Positions 9,395 through 16,859 are shown, numbered from the stretch's first letter. The stretch is DNA of 20,281 nucleotides from Marine Group II euryarchaeote MED-G33 (GCA_949538655.1 CATISE010000085.1:1-20281), one strand, 5' to 3'. A program made the numbers and translations. The notes: a model not told the origin generated them from the sequence alone.

Positions 9395-9414
9395 GCCCCC
9401 TTAAGGGGGCTTTT
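9395..9414 (+). terminator. Palindromic hairpin with T4 tail between divergent genes
   Basis: GCCCCC (9395-9400) and GGGGGC (9405-9410) form a perfect 6-bp stem with loop TTAA, followed directly by TTTT. It has the form of a plus-strand intrinsic terminator, but both neighbouring genes point away from it. It may stop read-through from the MOSC gene, or act as a leader element of the ribosomal operon. Confidence 0.4.
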
Positions 9415-9477
9415 CGGCACCCGTGGGGTTCATAACAGGAGGGCCGGTCGCGCGGATACCCACGTCGAGGGAGTCAT

Positions 9478-9843
9478 ATGGCAAGGAACAACAAGAAGAC
9501 CAACCCCGGGCTTGTCACCTTAATCGGTGACCTAAAGGCCCAAACAAGGTCGAACGGTGCTCCGCTGTGGCGAGACGTTGCGCTACGGCTCGAAAAGAGT
9601 CGTAGTAATTGGGCTGAACCGAACCTGAGCCGCCTGAGCCGCTTTGCATCGGATGAGAAGACAATTCTCGTTCCTGGCAAGCTGCTTGGTAGTGGTGATC
9701 TTTCGAGTAAGCACACCGTCGCCGCATACAGCGTTAGCACCTCGGCTAAAGCGAAGATCGAGGCAGCAGGCGGCGAAGTCGTCAGTATCCATGATTTGAT
9801 GAAAAAGAATCCAACAGGCAAGGGGGTGTACATCCTTGGCTGA
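9478..9843 (+). CDS. rpl18e: Large ribosomal subunit protein L18e (eL18)
   Basis: 121 residues, the usual size for archaeal L18e, a component of the 50S subunit. Typical blocks are NPGLVTLIGDLKAQ near the start, the conserved VPGKLLGSGDLSSKHTVAAY in the middle, then AKAKIEAAGGEVVSIHDLMK and a NPTGKGVYILG end. The basic N-terminus MARNNKKTNPG fits a ribosomal protein. ATG 9478 follows a GAGGGAG ribosome-binding site. It is the first gene of the archaeal L18e-L13-S9-RpoN cluster and overlaps the next gene by eight bases, so the set is an operon. A TATA-like TTCATAAC at 9429-9436 may belong to its promoter. Confidence 0.95.
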   Translation: MARNNKKTNPGLVTLIGDLKAQTRSNGAPLWRDVALRLEKSRSNWAEPNLSRLSRFASDEKTILVPGKLLGSGDLSSKHTVAAYSVSTSAKAKIEAAGGEVVSIHDLMKKNPTGKGVYILG

Positions 9844-10315
9844 GGCGAAAACATTCGTTTACAATGCAGAGGACAAAATCCTCGGTCGACTGGCTAGCAC
9901 TGTCGCTAAGCAGTTGATTTCCGCCAAGAAGGCAGGTGAAGACACTCGTGTCATCATCGTCAATGCCGAGAAAGCGATTGTCTCTGGAAAGCGTACGAGC
10001 GTTTTGTCCGACTACCGGGCAAAGTACGAATTGAACCACGCCCGTAAGGGTCCGTTCTTCCCCCGTATGCCTGACCAAATTCTCAAGCGTACCGTTCGTG
10101 GTATGCTGCCCTACCAGAAGAACAGCAGCGGCCGCGGAGCCCTCAAAGCTCTACGCGTCGAAATCGGAACACCATCGGATCTATCCGGTGACCTACCCGA
10201 TGGCTGCGAGTGGGGAGATGCAACAAAGATTGAGCGACCGCTTCCAGAGCGATTCGTCCGTTTGGGCGAAATCAGCAAGGAACTGGGCGTAACTGTACGA
10301 TGGGAGGTCGAATGA
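9836..10315 (+). CDS. rpl13: Large ribosomal subunit protein L13 (uL13)
   Basis: 159 residues from a TTG start at 9836 that overlaps the end of rpl18e, giving MAEAKTFVYNAEDKILGRLA. uL13 hallmarks are seen: ILGRLASTVAKQL, VIIVNAEKAIVSGKR, then ILKRTVRGMLPYQKNSSGRG followed by ALKALRVEIG. The protein belongs to the 50S subunit. Translational coupling to rpl18e is likely because no space is left for an independent ribosome-binding site. The stop TGA (10313-10315) overlaps the proposed rps9 start as ATGA. Confidence 0.95.
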   Translation: MAEAKTFVYNAEDKILGRLASTVAKQLISAKKAGEDTRVIIVNAEKAIVSGKRTSVLSDYRAKYELNHARKGPFFPRMPDQILKRTVRGMLPYQKNSSGRGALKALRVEIGTPSDLSGDLPDGCEWGDATKIERPLPERFVRLGEISKELGVTVRWEVE

Positions 10316-10755
10316 ACATGGCAAAAAAGAAGGAACCCAAGGTAGCCAATACCTCTGGTAAGCGAAAGACAGCCATCGCTCGAGCGACCGTCAAGGCAGG
10401 GAAGGGACGCGTTCGCGTCAACTCCGAGCCGATTGAAATTCTTCAACCTGAAATGGCCCGTACAAAGGCCATGGAACCCCTGGTCATTGCTGATGCAATG
10501 AACCGCCTTTCCGGGGTCGACATCAACGTCACCACCACAGGTGGAGGCCAGATGGGTCAGGTTGATGCCATCCGCACAGCAATTGCACGTGGACTAGTCC
10601 ACTACAATGATGGTGCAGAAGGAATCGATGAGGAACTCCGTGACGAGTTCCTTCGATTTGACCGTAGCCTGCTAGTGAACGATCCGCGCCGCAAAGAACC
10701 CAAACATCAGATGGGTCGTGGTGCTCGTGCCAAGTGGCAGAAGTCTTACCGTTGA
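10312..10755 (+). CDS. rps9: Small ribosomal subunit protein S9 (uS9)
   Basis: 147 residues. Conserved uS9 blocks are SGKRKTAIARATVKAGKGRV, GGGQMGQVDAIRTAIARGLV and the basic C-terminal tail NDPRRKEPKHQMGRGARAKW ending KSYR, which reaches the P-site tRNA in 30S subunits. ATG 10312 overlaps the rpl13 stop (ATGA) with GGAGGT at 10303-10308; ATG 10318 is an equally possible start two codons on, with wider spacing. The in-frame ATG at 10300 would lie upstream of that ribosome-binding site and is less likely. It is followed after ten bases by rpoN, as is usual in archaea. Confidence 0.95.
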   Translation: MNMAKKKEPKVANTSGKRKTAIARATVKAGKGRVRVNSEPIEILQPEMARTKAMEPLVIADAMNRLSGVDINVTTTGGGQMGQVDAIRTAIARGLVHYNDGAEGIDEELRDEFLRFDRSLLVNDPRRKEPKHQMGRGARAKWQKSYR

Positions 10756-10765
10756 GGTGATATGA

Positions 10766-10975
10766 ATGATAATTCCAGTACGATGCTTTTCTTGTGGACA
10801 TGTAATTGGGCACCTTTGGGAACGCTATTCCAATGGTGTCGCTGAAGGACGAGACGCCGGCGAAATGCTCGACGAAGTAGGTCTTGAGCGATATTGCTGC
10901 CGACGTATGTTCGTCTCTCACGTCGAATTGATTGATGCAGTTGCGCCTTTCAGTGTCACACGAACGCAGGAGTAA
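10766..10975 (+). CDS. rpoN: DNA-directed RNA polymerase subunit N (Rpb10 homologue)
   Basis: 69 residues, the usual size. The zinc-binding signature is clear: VRCFSCGHVIG near the start (CxxC) and ERYCCRRMFVSHVELID (CC pair) later. Rpb10/RpoN is a small core subunit in the assembly platform of archaeal RNA polymerase. ATG 10766 is fixed by GAGGTGAT at 10754-10761, which overlaps the rps9 stop; the nearby ATG at 10762 is out of frame. It is the last protein gene of the operon here: rpoK and eno, which often follow in archaea, are absent and a tRNA gene comes next. Confidence 0.95.
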   Translation: MIIPVRCFSCGHVIGHLWERYSNGVAEGRDAGEMLDEVGLERYCCRRMFVSHVELIDAVAPFSVTRTQE

Positions 10976-10983
10976 AACCGAAT

Positions 10984-11001
10984 CATCTGTGTGAACAGAT
11001 G
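10984..11001 (+). other. Hairpin with GNRA-type loop between rpoN and tRNA-Pro
   Basis: CATCTGT (10984-10990) and ACAGATG (10995-11001) form a perfect 7-bp stem with the tetraloop GTGA, which fits the stable GNRA class in RNA. It starts eight bases after the rpoN stop and ends four bases before the tRNA. There is no T run, so a processing or mRNA 3'-end structure is more likely than an intrinsic terminator. Confidence 0.5.
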
Positions 11002-11005
11002 TCAC

Positions 11006-11080
11006 GGGCCCGTAGGTTAGCTTGGCCAATACTTGACGGCTGGGGGCCGTCAGACTCCGGTTCAAATCCGGACGGGCCCA
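11006..11080 (+). tRNA. tRNA-Pro (anticodon GGG)
   Basis: 75 bases fold as a cloverleaf. The acceptor GGGCCCG (11006-11012) pairs with CGGGCCC (11073-11079), with discriminator A at 11080. The D arm starts TAGGTTAGCTTGG, typical of archaeal tRNA-Pro. The anticodon stem GACGG/CCGTC encloses CTGGGGG, giving anticodon GGG at 11042-11044 with G37. The T stem TCCGG/CCGGA encloses TTCAAAT. The 3' CCA is not encoded and no intron is seen. It lies 30 bases after rpoN and could be processed from the operon transcript. Confidence 0.95.
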
Positions 11081-11142
11081 CCTCAATGGGTCACTGACGA
11101 TTGACGGGAGGGTTCAAACCTCATCCAGAACACCAACATTCC

Positions 11143-14100
11143 ATGCGCCAGCGTTGTTTCAGTATCCTCATCCTTGCAAGTCTAGTCCTTGCACCCCTAC
11201 TAATCGCAGCGCCTATGGCGCTGCGTGCGCCCACACACGAGGGTGTAGTCCATACATCCGATCAATTCTGGTCTGGGAATATGACCCTCGATGATGATGT
11301 TACAATTGCAAATGGCGCAATACTAACCATTGAGGCTGGAACTCAGATTAATGTCACCGAAGATGTAACGATTACAATCGAAGGAAATCTGGAGATTCTA
11401 GGCACAGCAACAGAACCGGTCACAATTTGGGGTTCTTGGGTTGCCGAAACATCGATCCAGGCACGTTGGCAGGGATTCTTCCTCGATTCGGGTTCATCTG
11501 CAAACGTCGAACATGCCAACATCTCAGATTCTCGAGGCGGCTTTGATCTTGAATCAGGGGCAAGTATGTCAATTGAGTCGACAACACTGATTGACAACAT
11601 CATAGGGGTTTGGGCCAAGGGAAGCCTGTCGGGTGAAGGGTTTGCTTGTGAATCTGCCACAACATCTTGTCTACGTCTCGATGGTACTGCGATTCTCGAC
11701 GAAGTCTCTTCAATCCACAGTGCTGAAGTCATTCATATTCATGGTGGTGGTGATGCAAATATTGCCCTCACATCATCAATTGGTGACGCCGCAGTCATCG
11801 TTTTAGATGATGGTTCGACTTTCTATGGCGAGGTTCACGCAGATGGATTCACCCGTTTGATTCGAGGTAGTGGTAGCGTCACAGCCACGATCATGCCAAC
11901 CGAATTTAGTGGAGGAGATATTTTGGTAGAGGCCGATTCATTGAGTGGACTTTTGATTCCAGATGCACATTGTGGTACTCACTGCACAGTCAACTCTCTC
12001 ATCACAGGAAGTATTGAGGATGTTGAATTCCGCTCTCTTTTCTTCACCTGTCAAAGCGACACACCCTGCATTGATGCCGAGATCGACGGCGACTTGAAGT
12101 TCGTCGGAGCATGGCCCAGTACGGAGATTTACACCAACGGTACATTCGCACGACTTCGTGGCACTGGAACGGTTCATGCCAACCAATTGTCTCTTCATTC
12201 CAACGGTCCTTTGTTCGATGTTTCAGGTTCTGGTGAGGTGAGCATCGACGATTCAACATTGAATTTTGAAAATGGTGGTACACTTTCGGGGTGGTCATTT
12301 AGCGTCAATGATTCAATCTTGGTCGCTCAAGAGAATGGACTCGTTCTCCTCGATGTGGATGCGATCATCTCATCGGTTGAAATCGCTCGCAGCTTTTCGA
12401 GTTCAGATTCAACCTCCGTCGGGCTGCGCGCAGTATGGTCGGATATCCTCATCGATGATGTATCCATCACAGGGTGGCACGAAGGTGTCCGATGTGAGTC
12501 AGAGTGTTCCATCTCAAGTGATGAACTCACGGCAGGAGGTGGAGGACGAAACAGTGGTAGTGGTGTCACAATCGATGGAGGCTCGATGGTTGTCGACACT
12601 CTCAATACCTCGGCATCAAATGTAGGAGTCAATATTGTCGACGGAATGCTCCATGTCGGTGAATGGAATGTCGAAATGGCACACCGCTCCTATGGAATAC
12701 AATTGGCAAATGATGCGAGCGCCATCATCCGCAATATGCCTGGAACCACATCTTCTGGAACCTACGATGGATTTGGAGATGGCACGCTACTTTGGGGGTC
12801 AACTGGCACACCCAACTTCGCTGTAAGTGTCGAAGAACAATTCACAGAATCCATTGTTACAATCACCGATTTGGTGGGTGCCGCGATTGGTAATGCCATC
12901 GTAGAGGCACACGGTTTCACTGAAATCACGAACCCATCGGGAGAATCTAGCCTTCCATTATTGGCGAGTGGTTCCTATGTCGAAGCCGAAGATCCAACCA
13001 GCGGCTTTGGTTCGAGCGCGACACTAACTCCTCCCGGTGGAGATATCCAGATTGCTGTGGTACCGGGCACCGGTGATTGGACGATACCAGCAGGTGTCGA
13101 CGCCAGATTGGTTGGAGACGATTTCACTCTTTATGGAAATTTAACGATTGAAAGCACCGCATCACTCATGCTCATCGATTCCACTTTGACCATGCCCGAT
13201 ACTTCGATCTTGACCATTGAATCGAATGGCCAACTGAAAGGCGACAATGGAATCCTCGAAGGAGGCACAGGGTCCCTTACTGCAGGCACACCACTCATGG
13301 GTGAAGGACAGGGATTGACTGTTTCGTCATCACTTACATTCACTTGTTATGACCCGTGGACTTGGCCTCTAACAACACTCACAGGATCACTCGAATTGAA
13401 TCAGGATTGTGAATTGATTCTCGATGGTGGCCAAGTCTCCGGCTGGTTGGCGATTGGTACGGATGCCATACTGACCCAACGTAGCCATCTGATGGTCACA
13501 GTCATCGACGCAGGCCAGCCAGTAGAAGGTGCCAACGTCTCAGTAGGTGGTGCAGTTCAACAAACAGATTCGAACGGTCAAGTCAGTACATGGTACACTT
13601 GGCGTGTGGCGGATGAGACTGGGGATTCCTTCAATGGAGGTCAGCAAACCGTCGTCATTCAACATGCCAACATAAACCGCTACCAATCCTGGATTCCAAC
13701 GAGCAATGCAGAGATGGAAGTGATGATCTCCACCGTGCCGGTTGGTGTAACCACAAATTCGATTAGATTGGAGGCAATCTTTTCGCCATGGCATTTGGGT
13801 GAAGATTTGCTGGTATCTGAAGATACGACCTTGGAAATCATGCCAGATGTTGAATTGTCACTTGCAACGAATGTAGGAATTACGGTTGAAGGCAATCTTT
13901 TGGTCAATGATGCATGGATTGGAGGGACCGCCTCTGAAGGAATTACCGCAGGTGTGAATGGAACCGTTCAGATGCTCTCAACGCTGTATTCCGGTGGTCC
14001 GATTTCTGTTGGAGACCACGGAACAGCATCTCTCGCCTCAATGACCATCTCTGATGCGCCAGTCAGTGTCAGTGGTTCAGGTTCACTCGCTATAATCGAC

Positions 14101-15822
14101 GGCTCGATTTCGCAAACAGACATCTGTGTCCGGGCCACTGGTTCGCTGAATCTCCATGGGACTTTGATTGAAAATTGCGGGATGTACGCAATGTGGACAA
14201 CCGACGCATCACTGTGGGTTGAGGATGCAATCATTGGTCCAGGCAGCTCAAATGGCGCTTGGATCCAACAGGGCTCAGGCACACTCACGGGTTGGGATAC
14301 TTCGACATATGATGGAGATGGACCGACCTTGTTCATGCAGATTGTCGATGAAACATTGACTGTCACTGATATGGCACTGTCAACAGGCAGTGGTGAATCT
14401 GCAGTGCATATCGAACAGGCAGACAATTTCGTTCTCAGAGATTCAACCATCACGGGTTCACCAGGAATTCTCATCGAGGAGAGCGATATGCGTTTACTCG
14501 GTGTTGATTTATTGGGCGAGGGGATTGGCGTTGGCATTGCCGTTCATGGCACCCCTTCAGCAGGCACGATCATCGAAGATTGTGATGTAGATGGATATGA
14601 CACTGCTCTGCGCTTGGAAGGAGGTCTTGAGGAGGCAGAAGGCGTTGGTGTCACTGTCATCAATTCACATCTGCATGCCACGAAAGCCATCGATTCTAAC
14701 ACGCTCCCGTTTACTATTCAGGGTGGAGAGGTAGATGGCACCATCCAAATGCTAGGTGTTGACAAACAGTGGTCTGCAAACGTAGTCGATTTGGAAAACG
14801 TTGACGTCAATATTACAGGCGATGCAACCTTGTTCATCGCACACACCTGGACAGTATCTTCACCAGTCGATGTCACACTTGCGATGACAGTTCCTGAATT
14901 TGATTTCACATTGGGCGAACAGGAATTCGATTGGGAAAATCCATCTGAGGTTGTAATCATCCATCAGGCCTACACTGAATCGGGTATGACCGACGCATGG
15001 TATGGTCAATGGGCAGCCACATCAGAAGGTTATCTCCCATCCTCTGGACAATTGCAACTTGATATCATCGGCCAAAGAATTCTGACCATCGAGATGAGTC
15101 CCAATTCTCCACCACAGGTGAGTATTGAAGTCCCTGAATCATTGGTCATCAATGCAGGTCAAGCATTGGATTACTCCGCTACAGCAACCGACCCCAATGG
15201 CGATGAAATTGTTGAATGGATTTGGGTTCTAGAGAACGCGGATGGCACGATTCTCATCGGAGACACCGCCTCAGGTACAACGATTGATACCGATCAAGGT
15301 GAGTGGACACTTCGGGCCACTGCAATCGATATCCATGGTGCTGAAGGGTATGACACCGTTGCGATAACAGTGAATCCAGCCGACGCAGATTCAGATTATC
15401 TCGATAGTTGCCCATCAGTGGGTGGCAACGCTTGGTGGGATGCTGCAAACAATCGCTTCTGTGGACCTGATGTCTACGATGTCGATGATGACAATGACGA
15501 TTTCAGAGACGATGTCGACGCCTTCCCATACGATGCCTGTGCCCATCATGACACAGACAATGATGGCCTACCCAATTCCATCCGTAGCAATTGTGAAACT
15601 GACCTTGTCGCTGATGATGACGACGATGGCGATGGCGTTCTCGATTCTGAGGATTTAGATCCACTTGACGCTGGTGTTGGTCTGTTCGAACCATCTTCCG
15701 AAGACCGGTCGATTCTCACCACTCTCTGCAGCCCATCCGTCGTCTTGACATTGGGTCTGGTAATTGTGTTCTCAACATTCGCATATCTTCGATTCAACAC
15801 AGACATCCGACGTGAAGAATGA
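11143..15822 (+). CDS. Giant anchored surface protein: beta-helix, PKD-like domain, Ca-binding repeats, C-terminal TM
   Basis: About 1559 residues from ATG 11143, chosen because it begins a signal peptide (MRQRCFSILILASLVLAPLL, ending near APMALRA). The frame is open to TTG 11101. No clear ribosome-binding site precedes the ATG, so a leaderless start is possible. Right-handed beta-helix-like repeats begin at about residue 45 (GAILTIEAGTQINV, TIEGNLEILGTATEPVTIWG) and recur at 640-770 and 886-1206. Two carboxypeptidase-regulatory-like segments lie at about 570-640 and 783-860 (PVEGANVSVGGAVQQTDSNG). A PKD-like domain (1322-1414, ATDPNGDEIVEWIWVLENAD) precedes TSP3-like acidic repeats (1415-1510), a TM helix (about 1529-1549) and the short tail RFNTDIRREE. 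This is a type of outer-surface protein likely involved in binding polysaccharide or cells; no catalytic site is recognised. Confidence 0.85.
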   Translation: MRQRCFSILILASLVLAPLLIAAPMALRAPTHEGVVHTSDQFWSGNMTLDDDVTIANGAILTIEAGTQINVTEDVTITIEGNLEILGTATEPVTIWGSWVAETSIQARWQGFFLDSGSSANVEHANISDSRGGFDLESGASMSIESTTLIDNIIGVWAKGSLSGEGFACESATTSCLRLDGTAILDEVSSIHSAEVIHIHGGGDANIALTSSIGDAAVIVLDDGSTFYGEVHADGFTRLIRGSGSVTATIMPTEFSGGDILVEADSLSGLLIPDAHCGTHCTVNSLITGSIEDVEFRSLFFTCQSDTPCIDAEIDGDLKFVGAWPSTEIYTNGTFARLRGTGTVHANQLSLHSNGPLFDVSGSGEVSIDDSTLNFENGGTLSGWSFSVNDSILVAQENGLVLLDVDAIISSVEIARSFSSSDSTSVGLRAVWSDILIDDVSITGWHEGVRCESECSISSDELTAGGGGRNSGSGVTIDGGSMVVDTLNTSASNVGVNIVDGMLHVGEWNVEMAHRSYGIQLANDASAIIRNMPGTTSSGTYDGFGDGTLLWGSTGTPNFAVSVEEQFTESIVTITDLVGAAIGNAIVEAHGFTEITNPSGESSLPLLASGSYVEAEDPTSGFGSSATLTPPGGDIQIAVVPGTGDWTIPAGVDARLVGDDFTLYGNLTIESTASLMLIDSTLTMPDTSILTIESNGQLKGDNGILEGGTGSLTAGTPLMGEGQGLTVSSSLTFTCYDPWTWPLTTLTGSLELNQDCELILDGGQVSGWLAIGTDAILTQRSHLMVTVIDAGQPVEGANVSVGGAVQQTDSNGQVSTWYTWRVADETGDSFNGGQQTVVIQHANINRYQSWIPTSNAEMEVMISTVPVGVTTNSIRLEAIFSPWHLGEDLLVSEDTTLEIMPDVELSLATNVGITVEGNLLVNDAWIGGTASEGITAGVNGTVQMLSTLYSGGPISVGDHGTASLASMTISDAPVSVSGSGSLAIIDGSISQTDICVRATGSLNLHGTLIENCGMYAMWTTDASLWVEDAIIGPGSSNGAWIQQGSGTLTGWDTSTYDGDGPTLFMQIVDETLTVTDMALSTGSGESAVHIEQADNFVLRDSTITGSPGILIEESDMRLLGVDLLGEGIGVGIAVHGTPSAGTIIEDCDVDGYDTALRLEGGLEEAEGVGVTVINSHLHATKAIDSNTLPFTIQGGEVDGTIQMLGVDKQWSANVVDLENVDVNITGDATLFIAHTWTVSSPVDVTLAMTVPEFDFTLGEQEFDWENPSEVVIIHQAYTESGMTDAWYGQWAATSEGYLPSSGQLQLDIIGQRILTIEMSPNSPPQVSIEVPESLVINAGQALDYSATATDPNGDEIVEWIWVLENADGTILIGDTASGTTIDTDQGEWTLRATAIDIHGAEGYDTVAITVNPADADSDYLDSCPSVGGNAWWDAANNRFCGPDVYDVDDDNDDFRDDVDAFPYDACAHHDTDNDGLPNSIRSNCETDLVADDDDDGDGVLDSEDLDPLDAGVGLFEPSSEDRSILTTLCSPSVVLTLGLVIVFSTFAYLRFNTDIRREE

Positions 15823-15831
15823 GGTGAGAAA

Positions 15832-16380
15832 TTGCAAGTAGATCAAATCGCTATGATTGTCATTGCGTTGACCGCTTGCATCGTCATTTTTGATGGCTGG
15901 AAATTGATGCGTTCCAAGCAAGACATCCCCAATCTCGGACAATTCCCAACAGGGGGTATGGCATGGCAGAGTCAGCTGAGCCAAGAGTTGGTTCGCAACG
16001 TCACGATGCTGGGTGCAATCATCGTCATGATTGCCGCACCCTGGTTCCTCGCAGAACGAAGTGGAACTGCCACACACTGGGTCATCATATTCGATGCACT
16101 ACTCGCCATTCATGGGTGTTGGCTGGTGGTTCCTAAGCGATATGCGATTACCAAAGACGCACTGTGGGTAGATGGATTTTCTGTCGACTGGAACCGCTTG
16201 TGGTGGTCTGGATACGCAGGAGGTTCAAGCATCACATTGCAGCGCAAAGGTTGGTGGAGACTGGCACCATTACCACTCGGCGGTTCTGACGAAGATTTAG
16301 CAGCAGCAGCCCTCAGAATAGATGCCATCATGGTCGGTGAGTGGGAAACTCTAACCAATTTACTGAATGAAGAAGAATAA
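15832..16380 (+). CDS. Small membrane protein, three predicted TM helices, possible PH-like domain
   Basis: 182 residues from TTG 15832, fixed by GAGGTGA (15821-15827) four bases upstream, which overlaps the stop of the giant gene. Predicted transmembrane segments are residues 6-25, 55-74 and 81-100. The remaining C-terminal part (YAITKDALWVDGFSVDWNRL, then ITLQRKGWWRLAPLPLGG and an acidic helix) resembles the short PH-like/DUF5673-type domains that follow TM helices in other prokaryotic membrane proteins. This similarity is by pattern only. Tight coupling to the anchored beta-helix protein suggests it helps to place, anchor or sense that protein. Function is not known. Confidence 0.8.
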   Translation: MQVDQIAMIVIALTACIVIFDGWKLMRSKQDIPNLGQFPTGGMAWQSQLSQELVRNVTMLGAIIVMIAAPWFLAERSGTATHWVIIFDALLAIHGCWLVVPKRYAITKDALWVDGFSVDWNRLWWSGYAGGSSITLQRKGWWRLAPLPLGGSDEDLAAAALRIDAIMVGEWETLTNLLNEEE

Positions 16381-16391
16381 AGCTAAGTTGA

Positions 16392-16425
16392 CCCGGCCAA
16401 ACATCGCGAAACTACCGGGCCTTTT
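16392..16425 (+). terminator. Possible terminator after the membrane protein gene
   Basis: CCCGG (16392-16396) and CCGGG (16415-16419) can pair, with TTTT at 16422-16425, 12 bases after the stop codon. The outer GCTAA (16382-16386) and TTAGC (16424-16428) could extend the structure. The loop is 18 bases, so the hairpin is weak. Confidence 0.4.
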
Positions 16426-16460
16426 AGCGCTGGAGCGAACAAGCTTGCATAACTTGTCCG

Positions 16461-16481
16461 TGTGGGCGTTAAACGGCCACA
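16461..16481. other. Short stem-loop in structured gap
   Basis: TGTGG (16461-16465) pairs with CCACA (16477-16481). Inside a G-G mismatch, CGT pairs with ACG around a TAA loop. It lies between the membrane gene and the minus-strand minigene; no coding role is seen. Confidence 0.4.
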
Positions 16482-16490
16482 TATACTCCT

Positions 16491-16517
16491 CAAGAAATCC
16501 GCTTTAGCGGTTTCTTG
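16491..16517. terminator. 11-bp stem-loop over the stop codon of the mini zinc protein
   Basis: CAAGAAA plus CCGC (16491-16502, one bulged T at 16498) pairs fully with GCGGTTTCTTG (16507-16517) around TTTA. The minus-strand TAA stop of the minigene lies in the loop. It sits between converging genes and could end transcription from either side, though no long T run follows. Confidence 0.45.
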
Positions 16518-16614
16518 TAACGATTTCACCGGTGCCGTTGCAAGTGCGGCAAATACCACCATTGCGTTCACCGGTTCCGTCACATCTGTTGCATGATCTT
16601 ACTGTTTTTGTCAT
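16504..16614 (-). CDS. 36-residue mini zinc protein with two DnaJ-type CxxCxGTGE motifs
   Basis: A short minus-strand frame from ATG 16614 to TAA 16504 encodes 36 residues. It begins MTKTVRSCNRCDGTGE and contains CRTCNGTGE, so Cys 8, 11, 22 and 25 sit in two CxxCxGTGE units separated by RNGGI. This is the repeat of the DnaJ cysteine-rich domain, where two units form one zinc site; here a single site makes up nearly the whole protein. GGAGGG lies six bases upstream, the best ribosome-binding site in the region. No J-domain or peptide-binding domain is nearby. It may be a stand-alone zinc ribbon that binds nucleic acid or protein. Its real expression is inferred from the motif and the ribosome-binding site, not shown. 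Confidence 0.7.
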   Translation of the reverse strand: MTKTVRSCNRCDGTGERNGGICRTCNGTGEIVTRNR

Positions 16615-16620
16615 GTAATT

Positions 16621-16626
16621 CCCTCC
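16621..16626 (-). promoter_or_regulatory. Ribosome-binding site of the mini zinc protein
   Basis: On the minus strand GGAGGG lies six bases before ATG 16614. Immediately upstream, CGTAG (16642-16646) and CTACG (16626-16630) could form a stem that abuts and partly overlaps it, so translation could be modulated by folding. Confidence 0.55.
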
Positions 16627-16652
16627 GTAGATTTTCCGTGCCTACGAGCCAC

Positions 16653-16681
16653 GCCCATTCGGGTAATTTGCCCATTCGGGC
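16653..16681. repeat. Two direct repeats of GCCCATTCGGG
   Basis: The 11-mer GCCCATTCGGG occurs at 16653-16663 and 16670-16680, six bases apart (period 17). Each copy is itself a small stem, GCCC/GGG(C) with ATTC loop. It lies upstream of the mini zinc gene. Confidence 0.6.
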
Positions 16682-16730
16682 AGGAAAATGATGTTTGGAC
16701 ACTCCCTCCGCGCTAGAAATATGGGACAGT

Positions 16731-16849
16731 GCCCAACCTGGGATGTATCGGGCGGTTGGGGTGCCCCATGGGCCATCCACCTCCGAACCCATATGGGGGA
16801 GTATCAGTTTCGCGATTAGACGTTTCAGGAAGAGCCAGGTTGGGCTTTT
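16731..16849. ncRNA. Candidate structured RNA closed by an 11-bp terminal helix
   Basis: GCCCAACCTGG (16731-16741) is perfectly complementary to CCAGGTTGGGC (16835-16845), which closes a 115-base segment and is followed on the plus strand by TTTT. Inside, CCCCATGGG (16764-16772) can pair with CCCAT and GGGG (16788-16798). A second GGTTGGG at 16754-16760 competes with the closing helix for CCCAACC (732-738 of the 16-kb block). No credible protein gene lies here. The strand and the existence of a transcript are not known; 5S rRNA was considered and rejected. Confidence 0.35.
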
Positions 16850-16859
16850 CCCCGTCTTA

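Noticed and set aside
11006..11142. tRNA-Pro as integration site of a mobile element
   Set aside because: No duplicated tRNA 3' end, integrase or phage gene is seen in the window.
16580..16792. 70-residue minus-strand reading frame
   Set aside because: It overlaps the zinc minigene in another frame, has no ribosome-binding site and no recognisable motif, and crosses the hairpin element.
16731..16845. 5S rRNA gene
   Set aside because: Length, terminal helix and a CCGAAC word fit, but there is no helix II, the CCGAAC lies too far from the 5' end, and the loop B and helix IV/V sequences are missing.
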